Source: Nemopilema nomurai (Eukaryota > Cnidaria > Scyphozoa > Rhizostomeae > Rhizostomatidae). From it: DNA of 64,000 bases. The stretch spans positions 2,534,943 through 2,598,942 of the forward strand of contig ML133386.1 in the NCBI GenBank assembly GCA_003864495.1. The letters run 5' to 3'. Positions 47,106 to 58,800 of this stretch are shown here, in pieces. Within the stretch, counting starts at the first letter, position 1, and every line of letters begins with the position of its first letter. The position numbers and the translations under genes were made by a program. The notes under the pieces are model-generated. The model saw only the letters and a program-made list of their open reading frames with translations. It had not been told where the DNA came from and made no database searches.

Positions 47106-48923
47106 TTATGACGATTCATCTTTAAATGGTCGATATTTTTCAACATTGTCAGTGTTCCAGCGATTGGAACGAATGGCTGCACGAAGTCCCTTCAGAACTC
47201 TGTCTTCATTAGTAGCATCGGATATCTCCTTAAGTGTCATCGCTTTTGGAACACTGTTGCTCACTATGAAGTTGATGTACTCTTCTGTGTCATGATGACA
47301 GTCAATAGCGACATGTGAAGGGTGTCTGGATAGAAAGTCTGCAGGATTGTCAGCTCCAGACTTGTAGATAACTTTAAATGAGTAAGACTGAAGTCGTAAT
47401 ACCCATCTCTCTATGCGTGCAGATGGTCGTGAGTTCTTGCGACCATAAATAATTTCTAAGGGCTTGTGATCAGTGATTAAGGTAAATTCTGCTCCATACA
47501 AAAACAGATGAAAATGTTCGATGGACCATACAATGGCCAATGCTTCTTTTTCGGTTTGTGAATAACGCTGCTCAACTGCAGTTAACGAGCGGCTTGCATA
47601 TGCGACGACTTGTGGAGCTTGAGTGGAATTTCTTGGCTTCTGCGATAGGATTGCAGAAATTCCAACTGGGCTTGCATCGACAAGTAATGAAGTTTCTTTA
47701 TCCTTGTCAAAGTAGGCCATACAGGGTGCTGACGTAAGTGCATCCTTAAGTTGAATCAAAGCTAATTGATGAGCATCAGTCCACTGAAATTGAGCATTCT
47801 TCTTTGTCAAGTCGCGTAGAGGTGCTGTAAGTGTAGCAAAATTTGCAATGTAGCGGCTGCTGTAATTTGCCATGCCGAGTAAGCTGCGTACTTCATGAAC
47901 ATTTTTTGGTACAGGGGCATCCACAACATCCTTTATGTGTTTTGGATCTGGACAAGTGCCATCCTTACTAAAAATTTGGCCAAAGAATTCAAGTGTGGTG
48001 CTCAAAAATTTACACTTTCCATAATTGAGTGTTAGTCCTCTGTTTTCAAGGCGTTGTAAACACTTTTCCAAATTTGCATCATGCTCAGCACGGGTTTTTC
48101 CATAAACTAGGATGTCGTCAGCGATGTTTTTTACGCCATTAAGTCCTTGTAACTGGGTTTGTAGAGCATACTGAAATATTTCTGCTGAAGCATTTATGCC
48201 ATAGGCCAGTCGTTGATAACGGAAAAGGCCAACATGTGTGTTGAATGTGGTGATAGATCGACTGCTCTCATGAAGTGGCAATTGATGATAAGCCTGCTGC
48301 AAATCCAGTTTTGTAAAAAACTTTGCTCCATTTAGCTCAAATCGAACATCATCGACTGTCGGTATAGGGTGTCTAACCCTCTCTATAGCTTCATTTGCAA
48401 GGCGCATGTCAACACATATCCGCACTTTTCCATCCTTTTTGGGGACGGCAACAATAGGGGATACCCAGGGAGTACCCTCCTGTTCAGGAATTCGCTCTAT
48501 TATGCCTTCCTCTTCCAAATCTTGTAGGGCAGCTTCTACTTTTTTCCTCATGTGGTACGGAATTCGACGGACCGGCTGTGCTTTAGGTTGGTGTTTGTCA
48601 TTAATACTCAGTTTGACTGGTTCTCCATGCAAGCATCCTAGGCCATCAAAAACTTTGCTATGTTTGTTTAAAAGATTATTCAAATCAGTGTCGCTGATAG
48701 TAATTTTGTTCAGATGTAGGCTTACAAGGCCTAAATCTTGGGCAGTTTGCAATGAAATAAGGTTAGAGTTGCTGTTGTTGTTGCAATGTCTTGGTCGTAC
48801 AACGTAAAACGTCGCAGTTGTCATGCGTCCTTTGGGGGTTTCCACAAGGGCGATGAACTTTCCGATGAATTTGACTGGATTTGTTGCATTGAACGCAAAT
48901 GCTTTGATGTTTGTTTTCTGCAA
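47106..48923 (-). CDS. gypsy pol: protease C-terminal part, reverse transcriptase, RNase H
   Basis: The frame of 605 codons starts inside the protease; its first codons are not a true translation start. RT motifs: D207 (TKLDLQQAY) and the catalytic IADD at 267-270, an I-for-Y variant of YADD. RNase H acidic residues are D416 (LVDASP), E near 460 and D485 (LITDHKPL). It copies the element RNA into DNA in cytoplasmic particles. It lies in a different frame from gag with a shift at a run of five A's (element sense). It ends with a stop before integrase. Confidence 0.95.
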   Translation of the reverse strand: MQKTNIKAFAFNATNPVKFIGKFIALVETPKGRMTTATFYVVRPRHCNNNSNSNLISLQTAQDLGLVSLHLNKITISDTDLNNLLNKHSKVFDGLGCLHGEPVKLSINDKHQPKAQPVRRIPYHMRKKVEAALQDLEEEGIIERIPEQEGTPWVSPIVAVPKKDGKVRICVDMRLANEAIERVRHPIPTVDDVRFELNGAKFFTKLDLQQAYHQLPLHESSRSITTFNTHVGLFRYQRLAYGINASAEIFQYALQTQLQGLNGVKNIADDILVYGKTRAEHDANLEKCLQRLENRGLTLNYGKCKFLSTTLEFFGQIFSKDGTCPDPKHIKDVVDAPVPKNVHEVRSLLGMANYSSRYIANFATLTAPLRDLTKKNAQFQWTDAHQLALIQLKDALTSAPCMAYFDKDKETSLLVDASPVGISAILSQKPRNSTQAPQVVAYASRSLTAVEQRYSQTEKEALAIVWSIEHFHLFLYGAEFTLITDHKPLEIIYGRKNSRPSARIERWVLRLQSYSFKVIYKSGADNPADFLSRHPSHVAIDCHHDTEEYINFIVSNSVPKAMTLKEISDATNEDRVLKGLRAAIRSNRWNTDNVEKYRPFKDESS

Positions 48924-49950
48924 TTTTTACACCATTCAATTTAGTAAAGGTTTCATAATTGATGACGTTAATTGTCGCGCCTGTGTCTATCGTGGCTTTG
49001 AAAGAATGATCACATACCGTGACTTTCACAATAGGACTCTTGGAGTGATTTCCGTTCACAGCATACAAGTAATCCTCTTCTGACGAACTGCTCGTGTCAT
49101 GGCGTAGGGGGTGAACTGTTTTCTTGTCCTTAGACGAAAAATTCGAAGATTGGCTATACGATCGTGCAGATTTTTTTCCTTTACAAACACTTGCAAAATG
49201 GTTGAATTTTTCACAATTGCGGCATTGCTTTCCACTAGCTGGGCAAGGACCTTTGTGCGGGTATACGCCTCCACAGTTATGACATTTTAGCGTTTTCTTG
49301 TTGTTGTTTTTACCACGCAAATTTCTTGAAATAATGTGTGTTGTAGCCACGTTAGGATCCTTGGATTCGATTTCTTTGGCTTGAAACCTGCTTTGCTCAT
49401 CACGACGACCTTCAAGCAACATGTCCTTCAATTTAAAATTCGGATCTCGAAGGGCTTGCTTACGAATTTTTGAGGAGGTTCCCCCGATGATAATCTGCTC
49501 CTCTATTTCGAATTCGGTCTCAGTGAACTCGCATGTTTGAGATAATGTTCTGAGACGCATGTGAAATTGGTCTAAGGTCTCGGATTGCTCTTGTTTGGCC
49601 TGTCGAAATCGGTAGACCTCATACCTTCGATTCTTTTGCGGCTCAAAATACTGTCGAAGTTTTTCCTTCGCCGTATCGAAGTCTTCCTCTCCTCCCGTGT
49701 CCGGTAGCTGCTTAAAAATTTCTCGAACGCGAGCGCCAGCCTGATAAAGTAATAATGCCCTTTTTCGTTTCGAATCGGTGATACCACTGGCCAAAAGAAA
49801 CATTTCAAAGTCGGATAACCAATCACGCCATCTTGTCGCGAGACTGGCTCCAATTTCGGCATCAGGGCGAAATTCTGGGACAGGTTGCAACGCAACAGCC
49901 TGGGCCATTTGTACTTGTACAATCGAATGAGAAGGTTTATCTTCACTCAT
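48763..49950 (-). CDS. gypsy gag with zinc knuckles and protease N-terminal part
   Basis: Starts MSEDKPSHSIVQ at 49950, 33 bases after the 5' LTR. The capsid-like region (WRDWLSDFEMFLLASG) is followed by two Cys-rich knuckles (C223-C256), a Ser-rich linker and the aspartic protease motif IDTGATINVI (catalytic D322). After residue about 345 the frame diverges from the expected protease and runs into Gln-rich noise. Functional coding therefore moves to the overlapping pol frame there. Confidence 0.93.
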   Translation of the reverse strand: MSEDKPSHSIVQVQMAQAVALQPVPEFRPDAEIGASLATRWRDWLSDFEMFLLASGITDSKRKRALLLYQAGARVREIFKQLPDTGGEEDFDTAKEKLRQYFEPQKNRRYEVYRFRQAKQEQSETLDQFHMRLRTLSQTCEFTETEFEIEEQIIIGGTSSKIRKQALRDPNFKLKDMLLEGRRDEQSRFQAKEIESKDPNVATTHIISRNLRGKNNNKKTLKCHNCGGVYPHKGPCPASGKQCRNCEKFNHFASVCKGKKSARSYSQSSNFSSKDKKTVHPLRHDTSSSSEEDYLYAVNGNHSKSPIVKVTVCDHSFKATIDTGATINVINYETFTKLNGVKIAENKHQSICVQCNKSSQIHRKVHRPCGNPQRTHDNCDVLRCTTKTLQQQQQL

Positions 49951-49982
49951 AACGAATAATATGTTTTACCTCGTCGCCAATT

Positions 49983-50166
49983 TGTAATAGATTACCGCAG
50001 GAGGATGTAAGATAAAAACTCTCTTTACACTTTTAACTCAACTGCAACAGAACACATCAGCAACTCTTATAATTCAATTCAATCCCAACCAAGTAAACGG
50101 TTACATGGGCGTATATGAGTACATTATTATAAGGGGCATAGTACAGTAAATAAGTACATTATAACA
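49983..50166 (-). repeat. 5' LTR (element sense)
   Basis: Carries the element promoter by position. Its TG/CA ends and the TCCAT duplication at 50167-50171 are clear. Confidence 0.96.
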
Positions 50167-50534
50167 TCCATAAGGGAAAGAAATGGAGATGAAAAAATTG
50201 GCAATTAGGAGGCGATTGGCAAGAACTGCTTTCCATTTTATGCATATAAAATGACTTGTAAGATGGCAAAAGAACAATTATAGCTATGCTCATTTGCAAT
50301 GCTGTGCTATGCTACTTTAAAAACTCGAAGGTCTGTGGGAATATTTGCAAGAAAAGAGCGTTCCTGCAACACGTAATGCCCTGCTCTTATTTAGTGTTTA
50401 AATATAGAAACATAAGCTATTAGACAGTAGAGCGAAAATAAGATCAAAGTTGGAAGAGAAAAGATAGGAACTTGACCGGTATTTCGATACCTGTATAACC
50501 AGATCTAGATCCGCGCCTGTAACATTACCCATAA

Positions 50535-53500
50535 TTATAGCTGCCAAGCCCGGTCCATCTTGGTGATAAGTCTTTCACGAACTTGTTGTTTTATAAGGTT
50601 TCTTCGTGCTTTGATGTCATTATCAACAAAAATAATTGTTGTATCATATGAAAAATACTCTTTTTGAAAAATACCCAACTCTTTTTGGGCTGATTCTACT
50701 CTGGGATACATGGAAAGTGCAATCTTATTAAATTTTAAAAGCAATTAAAAAAGAAGCTAAAACAAACCTTTGAGGGATCTTCAATACCTAGACTTTTCAA
50801 GGCTTGTTTAGCTGCCTCTTGTTCAGTATTTTTCCGCTTTTGAATGGGTGAATGAAGCTGAATTTGCCTGTTTTCATAGTTACAAGTGATTGTGACTTCC
50901 CCTAAAATGAATCAAATAAATTCAGAGAAGTGCTAACAAAATTGACAAGAACTGGATATGATATTAACCAAAACTGTATTGTAAATAGAAAATACTCCCA
51001 TGTATTTTTTAGACTACTGCCATTCCCAGGAGTTGTGCACTTCCATATTGGAATAACTGAATAATCACAAAAACTTTGACCCAAATAGCCAAAGACTACA
51101 AATTTGAAGGGTTGACAGCTGTAACTCAGACCATATTTAGCTTTGCACTGGATAGATTTCTTGATAAAAGCTCTTAAAGCTTTGAGAAAAAGATCAAAAC
51201 CTCTAAAAGGCCAAAGGAAACAATGAATATTGTCACCTGATATCCCAAGATGTGCTTGGAATTTTCTTTCAAAACAAGTTGAGACTTTTATCCATCAACA
51301 GATTAAATTCTTGATTCTTCTACAAGATCATCAAAATTTAATGGCTAACCTCCAACAACTCTATGAGAGTAAACTGCTTGTGGTAGCCCTCTCTGCATTA
51401 GGTGCTCGTCAAGAAGGCCCTTGAAATTCTCTACCAACATTGATCTGTCTTGTTCAATCTTCGGAGACAAATTTTGTCCCAGATTCTGATTAATTCTATC
51501 ATTGATATCACTTTCTTTTTCTTCAAGTCCACTCTGTAATACTTGTTTGGGAAGTAAACTTTCCTGGTTTGAAAAAGCTGTGGGTACATTTAATTGACAC
51601 AGTTTCCTATGATCTTCCTCTATTAAAAGGTGACTATCAAGTTCAGTTGGTCTTTGGAGTGCACCCCAACACACTTTGGCAGCAAGATGTTCAGCACTCT
51701 TTTTGTTGCTACAAGCTGTGGCACTTTTGTATGTCTTGCCACAAAAACTTACCTCTCCATAGAACTGGAACTGAGCCCCCCTGTTGAATTTTGTTCTGTA
51801 AGCAGGCATATGATAGTCGTGCTTCTGAGCTAGTTCATTAATCAGAGACTTGTAAGTCTTTCCAGAGCCATAATCGAATATATCTTCAATATAGCATTTT
51901 CTCAAATAAGGCATCTCAGTCTTAGCATCTCCTAAATCACTGCAATCTTTTCCTTTCAATAATTTAGATCTCACTATCTCATAGTCTTCAATATCATCTT
52001 TCTCAAAATCAAAATACATAGGCTCAATTGGTTGCTCAACAGCAAAAACATTCATTTTCCTTTCCATCATACTATTTTTGCTAAACTCCTTTTGGTTCTG
52101 TATTGAAACTTCAAGGTCATGTGGTGGTGTATGTGTCTCTCCAAACTTGACATTCTTTTCATCTTTTCCCTCCATGCCTAGTCCAAGATGTCTACATGCA
52201 ATCCCAGCAACATTCTGTTCAGCTCCCTTTTTACTTGGTTGTGGTGAGCTGGTATGGAATTGATATCCTTCAAACATCAAAACTGCTGAGTATTCTACTC
52301 TGCCATTTGAACATTTTTCTATGACTGTGTAATTGGGCTTTGTCTTTGTTAAGTCTTTCTGCCAAAGATGATTTAAGATTGACTTGTAAGTTCTATTCTG
52401 AGTTTGCAACTTCACTTCATCTGTTAAAAACAGTTATCATGAAGATTGAGTCATTCAATTTTCAGGTTTAACAAAGTTTCAACAACTGCATTGTGTTGAA
52501 AAAGAATTCAGAGAATTTGGTAGTTGCCAATGATAAATCAATTTCAGTTTTAATTCTGCTTGAATATTAATATGTTACTCATAATATCAAGACAAGTCAA
52601 TCTTTGAGTAAAGAGAAACACTACATAGAGTCACTGGATGATCAGAGGAGCAAAAACCATTTTAAGTAATTAACACATAGTATTTACTTGAATTTTTATG
52701 AGAAGGCATCCTTATGATCAATATTTGATTTTTATGATCAATATTTGAATGTTTTTTGTCAGTAATATATAATTTCTGTGTACATCTGTAACAGCAGGGT
52801 AAACTCATTTACTGAAAAACAAACTTTCACATCTCATCATAAGATTTTACTCCCCTGAAATCACAATCATAATCAGATAATAGGATTACAACTAACTTAT
52901 ATCAAGTACATTGTGATCATTACATAGAGAAATTAAACTTGGGAAGCTTTCCTGCCAAAACAAACAAAATACAATATTGTGTCTCATTTTATGTAACTAT
53001 CATAAAAATGTGATTAATTAAATATAAAGTTGATGGAGAGCATTTAATCAAGGTAGGGCCAGACGATTATTTTGAAAATTCGAAAATGTTTAGAATTGCA
53101 AGTTAGAATTGGATTACACGCCTTTTTTATAAAGAACCTACATGTAGAAGGCCGGAATATATAAAGAACTTATACTACTAAAAACGAAATCCCTAAGGAA
53201 CTTTTCGTTTAGAAAATTTTTTATAACTGCAAGCATCAAGAGCTAAAAAGCCCGTTCAATTCATTTGCAGCCAATACTCCCATAGATTGTTTGCTATTCG
53301 TGTGTCAAGTGCTTTATCGAGTAGTTTCCGCATACTCTATCTCGCCCCTCTCTCTATTAAGTGTTAAGGCTTATTGATGTGCAGTGAAAATTAAGGAACT
53401 TTTAAGGAACTTTTGGTACTAAAATCTGATGACTTGAGGTCTACGAATAAGGAACTTTTGGAACTAGGCCTTGTGGTAGGTTCCTTATAAAAATGCGTTA

Positions 53501-54000
53501 CATGAACTTCCAACATTGATAGAGGTCTTAGACAGAAATTATTGGAAACGGCCTGTGGAGATATGTGTTTTAGTCATTGCAAGTGTTTATTCTCGATGAT
53601 TTAGATAGGGATAAGGATGTAATCAACAAAGACTAGATCAACACATATATCATATATCAAATGACAGAATGCAATAAGTTCAGATTTCTTTCAGCAGCAT
53701 CAAATTTATGCACAGCATAAATGCAAGAATGAATTTAAAGGTCTTCAATGTTCTTCTTGCACAAGACAAGGCAATGGCTGTGTATGAATTAATTTCAAGG
53801 GCCGCGTGTAAACACGAAGAAAATAATGCAGGTGATTGTGTTCTTATAGGCATCTTCCATTTTGAACAGCATTCAAAAGCAAGCAAAGTCATTGGGCTCA
53901 GTTGAGATTAACTCGACAAGGTGCACCTCAGAGAAACAGAGCTTGGCTCACCTTTAGCAGGAGGAAAGGACAGAAAAGTTTCAATCCGCCTTTGCTCCAT
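50535..54000 (-). CDS. protein with three double-stranded RNA-binding domains
   Basis: Complete four-exon gene: 54000-53952, 52420-51350, 50901-50768 and 50723-50535. All join in phase, giving 480 residues. The start MEQRRIETFLSF fits, and its donor AAAG/GTGAGC pairs in phase 1. dsRBD1 is at about 26-95 (RTYKSILNHLWQK ... SKKGAEQNVAGIACRHLG), dsRBD2 at about 203-273 (KTYKSLINELAQK ... SNKKSAEHLAAKVCWGAL) and dsRBD3 at about 349-418 (FKGLLDEHLMQRGLP ... KRKNTEQEAAKQALKSLG), split across exons 2 and 3. The C-terminal 62 residues are charged with no known domain. There is no catalytic domain. It should bind dsRNA in cytoplasm or nucleus, as partner of Dicer or a related enzyme, or as an antiviral sensor. 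A HYL1-like microRNA factor, known from Nematostella, is a candidate identity by inference only. Confidence 0.9.
52440..53950. other. intron 1 of the dsRBD gene
   Basis: AT-rich with no exon recognised. Repeated AAGGAACTTTT words occur near 53200-53460. A 65-codon open frame at 53708-53905 on plus is unsupported. Confidence 0.5.
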
Positions 54001-55048
54001 TGTATTGCAAGCTCATGGAGAAACTTCTGCTAAATCTATGGCGCTTGCGCGAACTGGAAGTTTTCTCGCCAGGAACTAGAAGACGCACATGCCATTAGGA
54101 GAAGGAAGGACGTCCCGTGAAGACAGTTACGGAAAACGAGTTCAGACCGGGTCCATTAAATCCTAATTTACGGAAAGTTAGAGAAAAGCCACAGGACTAT
54201 TATACACGATACTGGCCTATGTTTCATTTTGTCTCCCGATGCTTCTCAACCGTTCAATGTATTGTGTCCTAAACACCCTCTGCACTAAAATGCCAAAATG
54301 CATACCCTTCCGGCCAGCCTGGTGGAATGCCAAGCCAAGCTTGGAGACACAACAGGCGAGCCTGGAGGGTAGCCCATGGCAAACACCACCGCATAGCACA
54401 GAAACGTGTGGCAGCGCGGCCGCTCTGGTGCTCACCATTTCGTACCCAAATTTTAACAGAAAGGGTTGAGAATCGAGCCATGAACATGACAGCAATCCTG
54501 CAGGGTGGAAGTAAGCGTTATTTGTAAGGCTCCTTAGTCCACATGATGTTCGATGAAAGCGAGAATGAGTGACCGGCCTAACATCAAGCCAAGCCTGAAC
54601 TGGACACTGTTGCGACAAGGAGCTGAGCGTTATTTATAGTTGCATATGATGTCACTATCTATAAATAAACACTTCTCCATTGGCCAATGTCGCAACATTA
54701 GGCGGTCCCGTGACTACTCGTGACCTTTATTTGCTTTCTATCTATACGAGTTACCATAGAAGCAGGAGAATACTCAAACCACAGTATAACATTTCACATG
54801 TTCTCTTCTTCTTCTATCCAGAACTAAACAATTCTGTTTCTTCATTTATACTGAATTCAGGCCGTGCTCATTCTGTTTTTCTTTAAAAATGACTGGCTTG
54901 AACACGTTCGATTGTGAAGAGTCGAATTCGAAGCTCGATTTCCCGACAATCGAATTCGACCAAATCTGAGGGCGGCTTAAAATTGAACTGGAGCCCCTAG
55001 TAATTGTCAAATTTCAATATGTTTCCCTTATAACGATGTACTGAACGA
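54001..55048. other. intergenic interval, 5' flank of the dsRBD gene
   Basis: Overlapping open frames on both strands at about 54217-54618 have no family match and are probably chance or repeat-derived. No further gene is supported. Confidence 0.45.
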
Positions 55049-55348
55049 CATAGGCGCCGACTTTTATTTTTCCCAGGGGGGGCTCAAAATTTAAATTTAA
55101 AAAAATTTAAAAAAGTTTAAAGGTAATGAAATTACCTGTCGCTTTAATAACGTAATACAACATATGTAGTATGTATAATAACAAAACAAAACATTTTAAT
55201 AAAGCAGATATAACATTATGGTCTTCAGTATCATCAGTTCAATTCTTTGATTGATTTCAAGCGAAATTCCCAGGGGGGGCTGAGCCCCCCCATAGCAATT
55301 CCCAGGGGGGGCTCGAGCCCCCAAGCCCCCACGTAGTCGGCGCCTATG
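55049..55348. mobile_element. hAT-type MITE with exact 8-bp target duplication
   Basis: Begins CATAGGCGCCGACT and ends with the exact inverse AGTCGGCGCCTATG. CTGAACGA flanks both sides (55041-55048 and 55349-55356). It is 300 bp with no coding capacity and includes repeated CCCAGGGGGGGCT words. The 8-bp duplication indicates mobilisation by a hAT transposase. Confidence 0.92.
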
Positions 55349-55879
55349 CTGAACGAGATGGAATGCAATGGACAGCCCCCAAATATGAATATCGTTCATA
55401 AGATATCTGACGATCGTGTTTTTTCAAGCGTTCAAGGTAGAAATAGGGGTCAGGGGGCGCAGCCCACCTTGTTAAATATTTCAAAAAAAATCAAGTCAGC
55501 ACCAATTGCTCGTTCTTAGAGGGGGACAAAAATAATGGATGTTGTGACTTCTTAGAGAAGGTCAACCTTCACTCGGTGATGTCCCTTCTTGCTAAATTAT
55601 GGAAAATTAATTTGGTACAAAGCACTGAAACGAAAAAAGGGGGTGTGGTTCAAGGGACCATAGTTCCGCCAACTTCCTTCACACACTGCGGTAGAGCACC
55701 CCGTGTTAAATTTTACGACTAGGCTACATCATCATTAGTTCAACGGCCGAAAATTTCTTGTTTAGAGGTCAGTGGACAGGATCTTCTTGCCATTTTGGGT
55801 TTGCCTCTCACCGAGTTGTTTTCTTACGGAAACGAGGATAAACAGCTATTGGCCTAAGGAGAATTTCTGATGTTTTTGA

Positions 55880-58800
55880 ATGCGAAGTCTTGCAATGGGT
55901 TTCTTACATCTCAGAGATTCCAGAACGAAAACTCGATCTCGCGTAGATAATTTGGATCTATCTGAGAATGTCAAGGTTTTGAGAGAAAAGGCATCAGAAG
56001 TCACGGGACTAGATGTGGACGAGCAACGTGAGTATAACTATTTTTTTTATAAAAAAGGAGAAAGCTTTACATAAGATTATATTTATGTGAACCCATTAGA
56101 ATTATGCGAGCCCATAAGTTACCGTAATTGCTTTCACAAGTAGATTTTGAGATTCTTTTGTGTCCTGAATGCGTTCCATGTATTAGATATAAAAAAGTCT
56201 GCAACGAAGACATTTTACTGTACTAAATAATTAAAAGTATCGTTTTCTCTGCATGTACATGTACATGTTCTTGTTTTTCTATTTTCCTTCTTTTACAAGG
56301 CAGCCAAAACTTTATTTTATGGTTTTCTATCCTTTCTTGGTTTCTCGTCTTTTCCCCGTAGTCTTTACAAGAGGTAGAAGGAATAAGACCATATTTTTTC
56401 CTTCAATGTTTATGACTTGACAGTTTCCCTTACATTCTCCCTTTTTGACCAAATAAACTTTAAACCCTTTTCTACTTATAACCACCAGACATTCCCTGTA
56501 TATACAAGAATATGCATGTTAGCGGGTTAGTCTTTTTGTTGTTAGCCTCTTATGCAAATGCTTAAATATATACATTAAAAGGTCTGTATGTTCATATCAA
56601 GTTTATGTAAACCTAACTTTTTAAGTTTTTTGGATACTTTCAGAAATGGTATATTGTGGCAAGACATTAGAGGACAATAAATCAATTTCTTCATATGGTT
56701 TGACTGAGGGAGTTACTGTATATATTTTTCCTAAAAGAACAAAAACCAATGAATCATATGGTAAGTCACATTTTGATATCTAATGATAAAAAATAGATTT
56801 TACACCAGTGCAATCAATTGTGTCAGACCTTGTATTTTTTGCATATAACAGCCAAACTCCGAAAGTAAAGAAAATAATTCTTTCTGTATGATTTCTTAAT
56901 CTAAATGGCACATATGTAGGGATAGATATATAAATCTAAAGGAATTAAAATTTAAGTGGCTTTCTGCTTTTCTTAAAATTTCATGACAGAAAATGGTATT
57001 GCTTATCATCAAATAATGTTCTGAGAAGATCTCCATTTCATTTTCATGGCTGCTGAACATTTGTGTAAACTTATTGGCAGCATCGGATTCTAAATGACTT
57101 GTTTTTAAATATTTCCATTGATACCACAGTTATCCAAATATATATTGTCTCCTTAAATATATCTATAAATACTGTCATCCAGCTTGCCTTCATAGCCATC
57201 ATATCATCACAGTTATCAAAAGTGTATGGGTGAAAAAATGGTCAACCGGAAGTTAGGTCAAGGATATATATCCCTATGTTTGTTTACATAATATGATATC
57301 TGGACAAGTGCTTTGTGGTACAAAACTTCACAATGACTAAAAAAAGCGGAACTAGTTTTTGCATTCCTAAAGTACTTTTTTGTCTGACAAAAGCTTTTGG
57401 TTTTTTTCTGAAATTTGCATACTCTAAGGAGTGTCAGACGAAAAAGTACTTTAAATATGCAAAAACTAGTTCCGCTTTTTCTTTTTCTTTGATTTTACTT
57501 TGAATGATCAACAACCTTATTGCACTACAGACAATGATGCAGAGGAAGTAAAACCAATTCAATTAACAGAACTATTAGAAAAGGCAATGAACAATCCTTC
57601 ATACCAAGCATCTGTGAGTTAATTTTCTTAAAGGAATTTTTTTGATAACACATTCTTTTTTTTTAAAAGGAACTAAATTTTTGAAAAAGTTTGATAGTTC
57701 TAATGCTGATTAGTTTTATAACACTCTGACTTTTGTCTTGTGTGTTTCTAATTATTTTGTAAATTTAAGGTTAAGGGCCTTCATTACAATAAAGTATCCA
57801 GTTTTCTAAATAGATAAATGAAGTTTTCATCAGCAGCAAAACACTAATGCTAACATTATATTTTAGCCCTCTCTGGCCTCTTTTAACTCCCATCACTGCT
57901 TATTTGAGACCCAGTGTTGACATTTGAGAGATGAAATCTATCATAGACATTGTACGTGAGAATTTTTGAAAAAAGTAGATAGCAGGCAAAGAATAATTAG
58001 ATAGCTAAGTCTTAATTGCAGGCAAAAAGTTAATTGTATGTAAGTTATTGTAGGTTAGTAGTGAAATTCGCTTTTTACTCAAGGTAAAGAGAGTGCTTCA
58101 AGATCCTGATGCCATTGAACAACTCATAGCTGCAACACCAGCTCTTAAGAAAGACCCAGTTGCACTTTGTGAGTATAAGTGAAGTATATTTAATATTGGT
58201 GCGGTTGGAAAGAGAAAGCTTTTTAAAAAACATGCATACCTTGTTTCAAGAAAAGAGCTTTTGAGAGGCACAGGCACGCAAGCACTGGGTGACTTTTTTT
58301 GTTTTGGATTTTGAGTTCTTAAACATTGAATTATACTCCAGTAATATGTATAACACAGAAATGAAAGATTTTGCTGTAGGAATAAACTGAATCAGTTTGC
58401 TTAGTTAAACCTGTATCACTGAATTTTATTCGGATGAATATAAAGAAGTTTTTGTACCTTTTCAGCACTGTTAAGGGACCCTGAGTTATTGCTGCAAGTT
58501 GCAGAAACAGCAAACATAGCAAAGTGAGTGAATATTTGTACCAGCAAACATCAGAATAATAAAAAGTGATCACTTGAAATTGGTTTGCTATAATTTTATA
58601 TGATAGAAGTAATAATTAACAACTCAATTTGTAAAATAAACTTGAAATTGTAAGAGTAAATTATCATCATTTGAACTCTTAGTTGTACATGCATGATAGC
58701 AAGAAGTTTTTCATCCTTGTGAATTATCAAACATTTCACTGAATTTCATTTGACATTATTTTCACTGTGTTGAGAACATGGTGAATTCTGAGGACACACT

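Larger units (their letters stand above)
45640..50166 (-). mobile_element. Ty3/gypsy LTR retrotransposon
   Basis: Length is 4527 bp. Two 184-bp LTRs (45640-45823 and 49983-50166) begin TG and end CA on the element strand and differ by one base (about 45656 versus about 49999). TCCAT target duplications flank it (45635-45639 and 50167-50171). A purine-rich tract AAAAAGGGGAGGTGA precedes the 3' LTR. A primer-binding site beginning TGGCGACGAGG lies 3 bases after the 5' LTR; the tRNA was not assigned. Order gag-protease-RT-RNase H-integrase identifies the superfamily. Near-identical LTRs imply recent insertion, yet the coding region has two frame changes (48924-48928 and about 47110). Confidence 0.97.

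Noticed and set aside
54217..54618. 133-codon minus-strand ORF upstream of the dsRBD gene
   Set aside because: Both strands are open, there is no recognisable domain, and no splice context is convincing.
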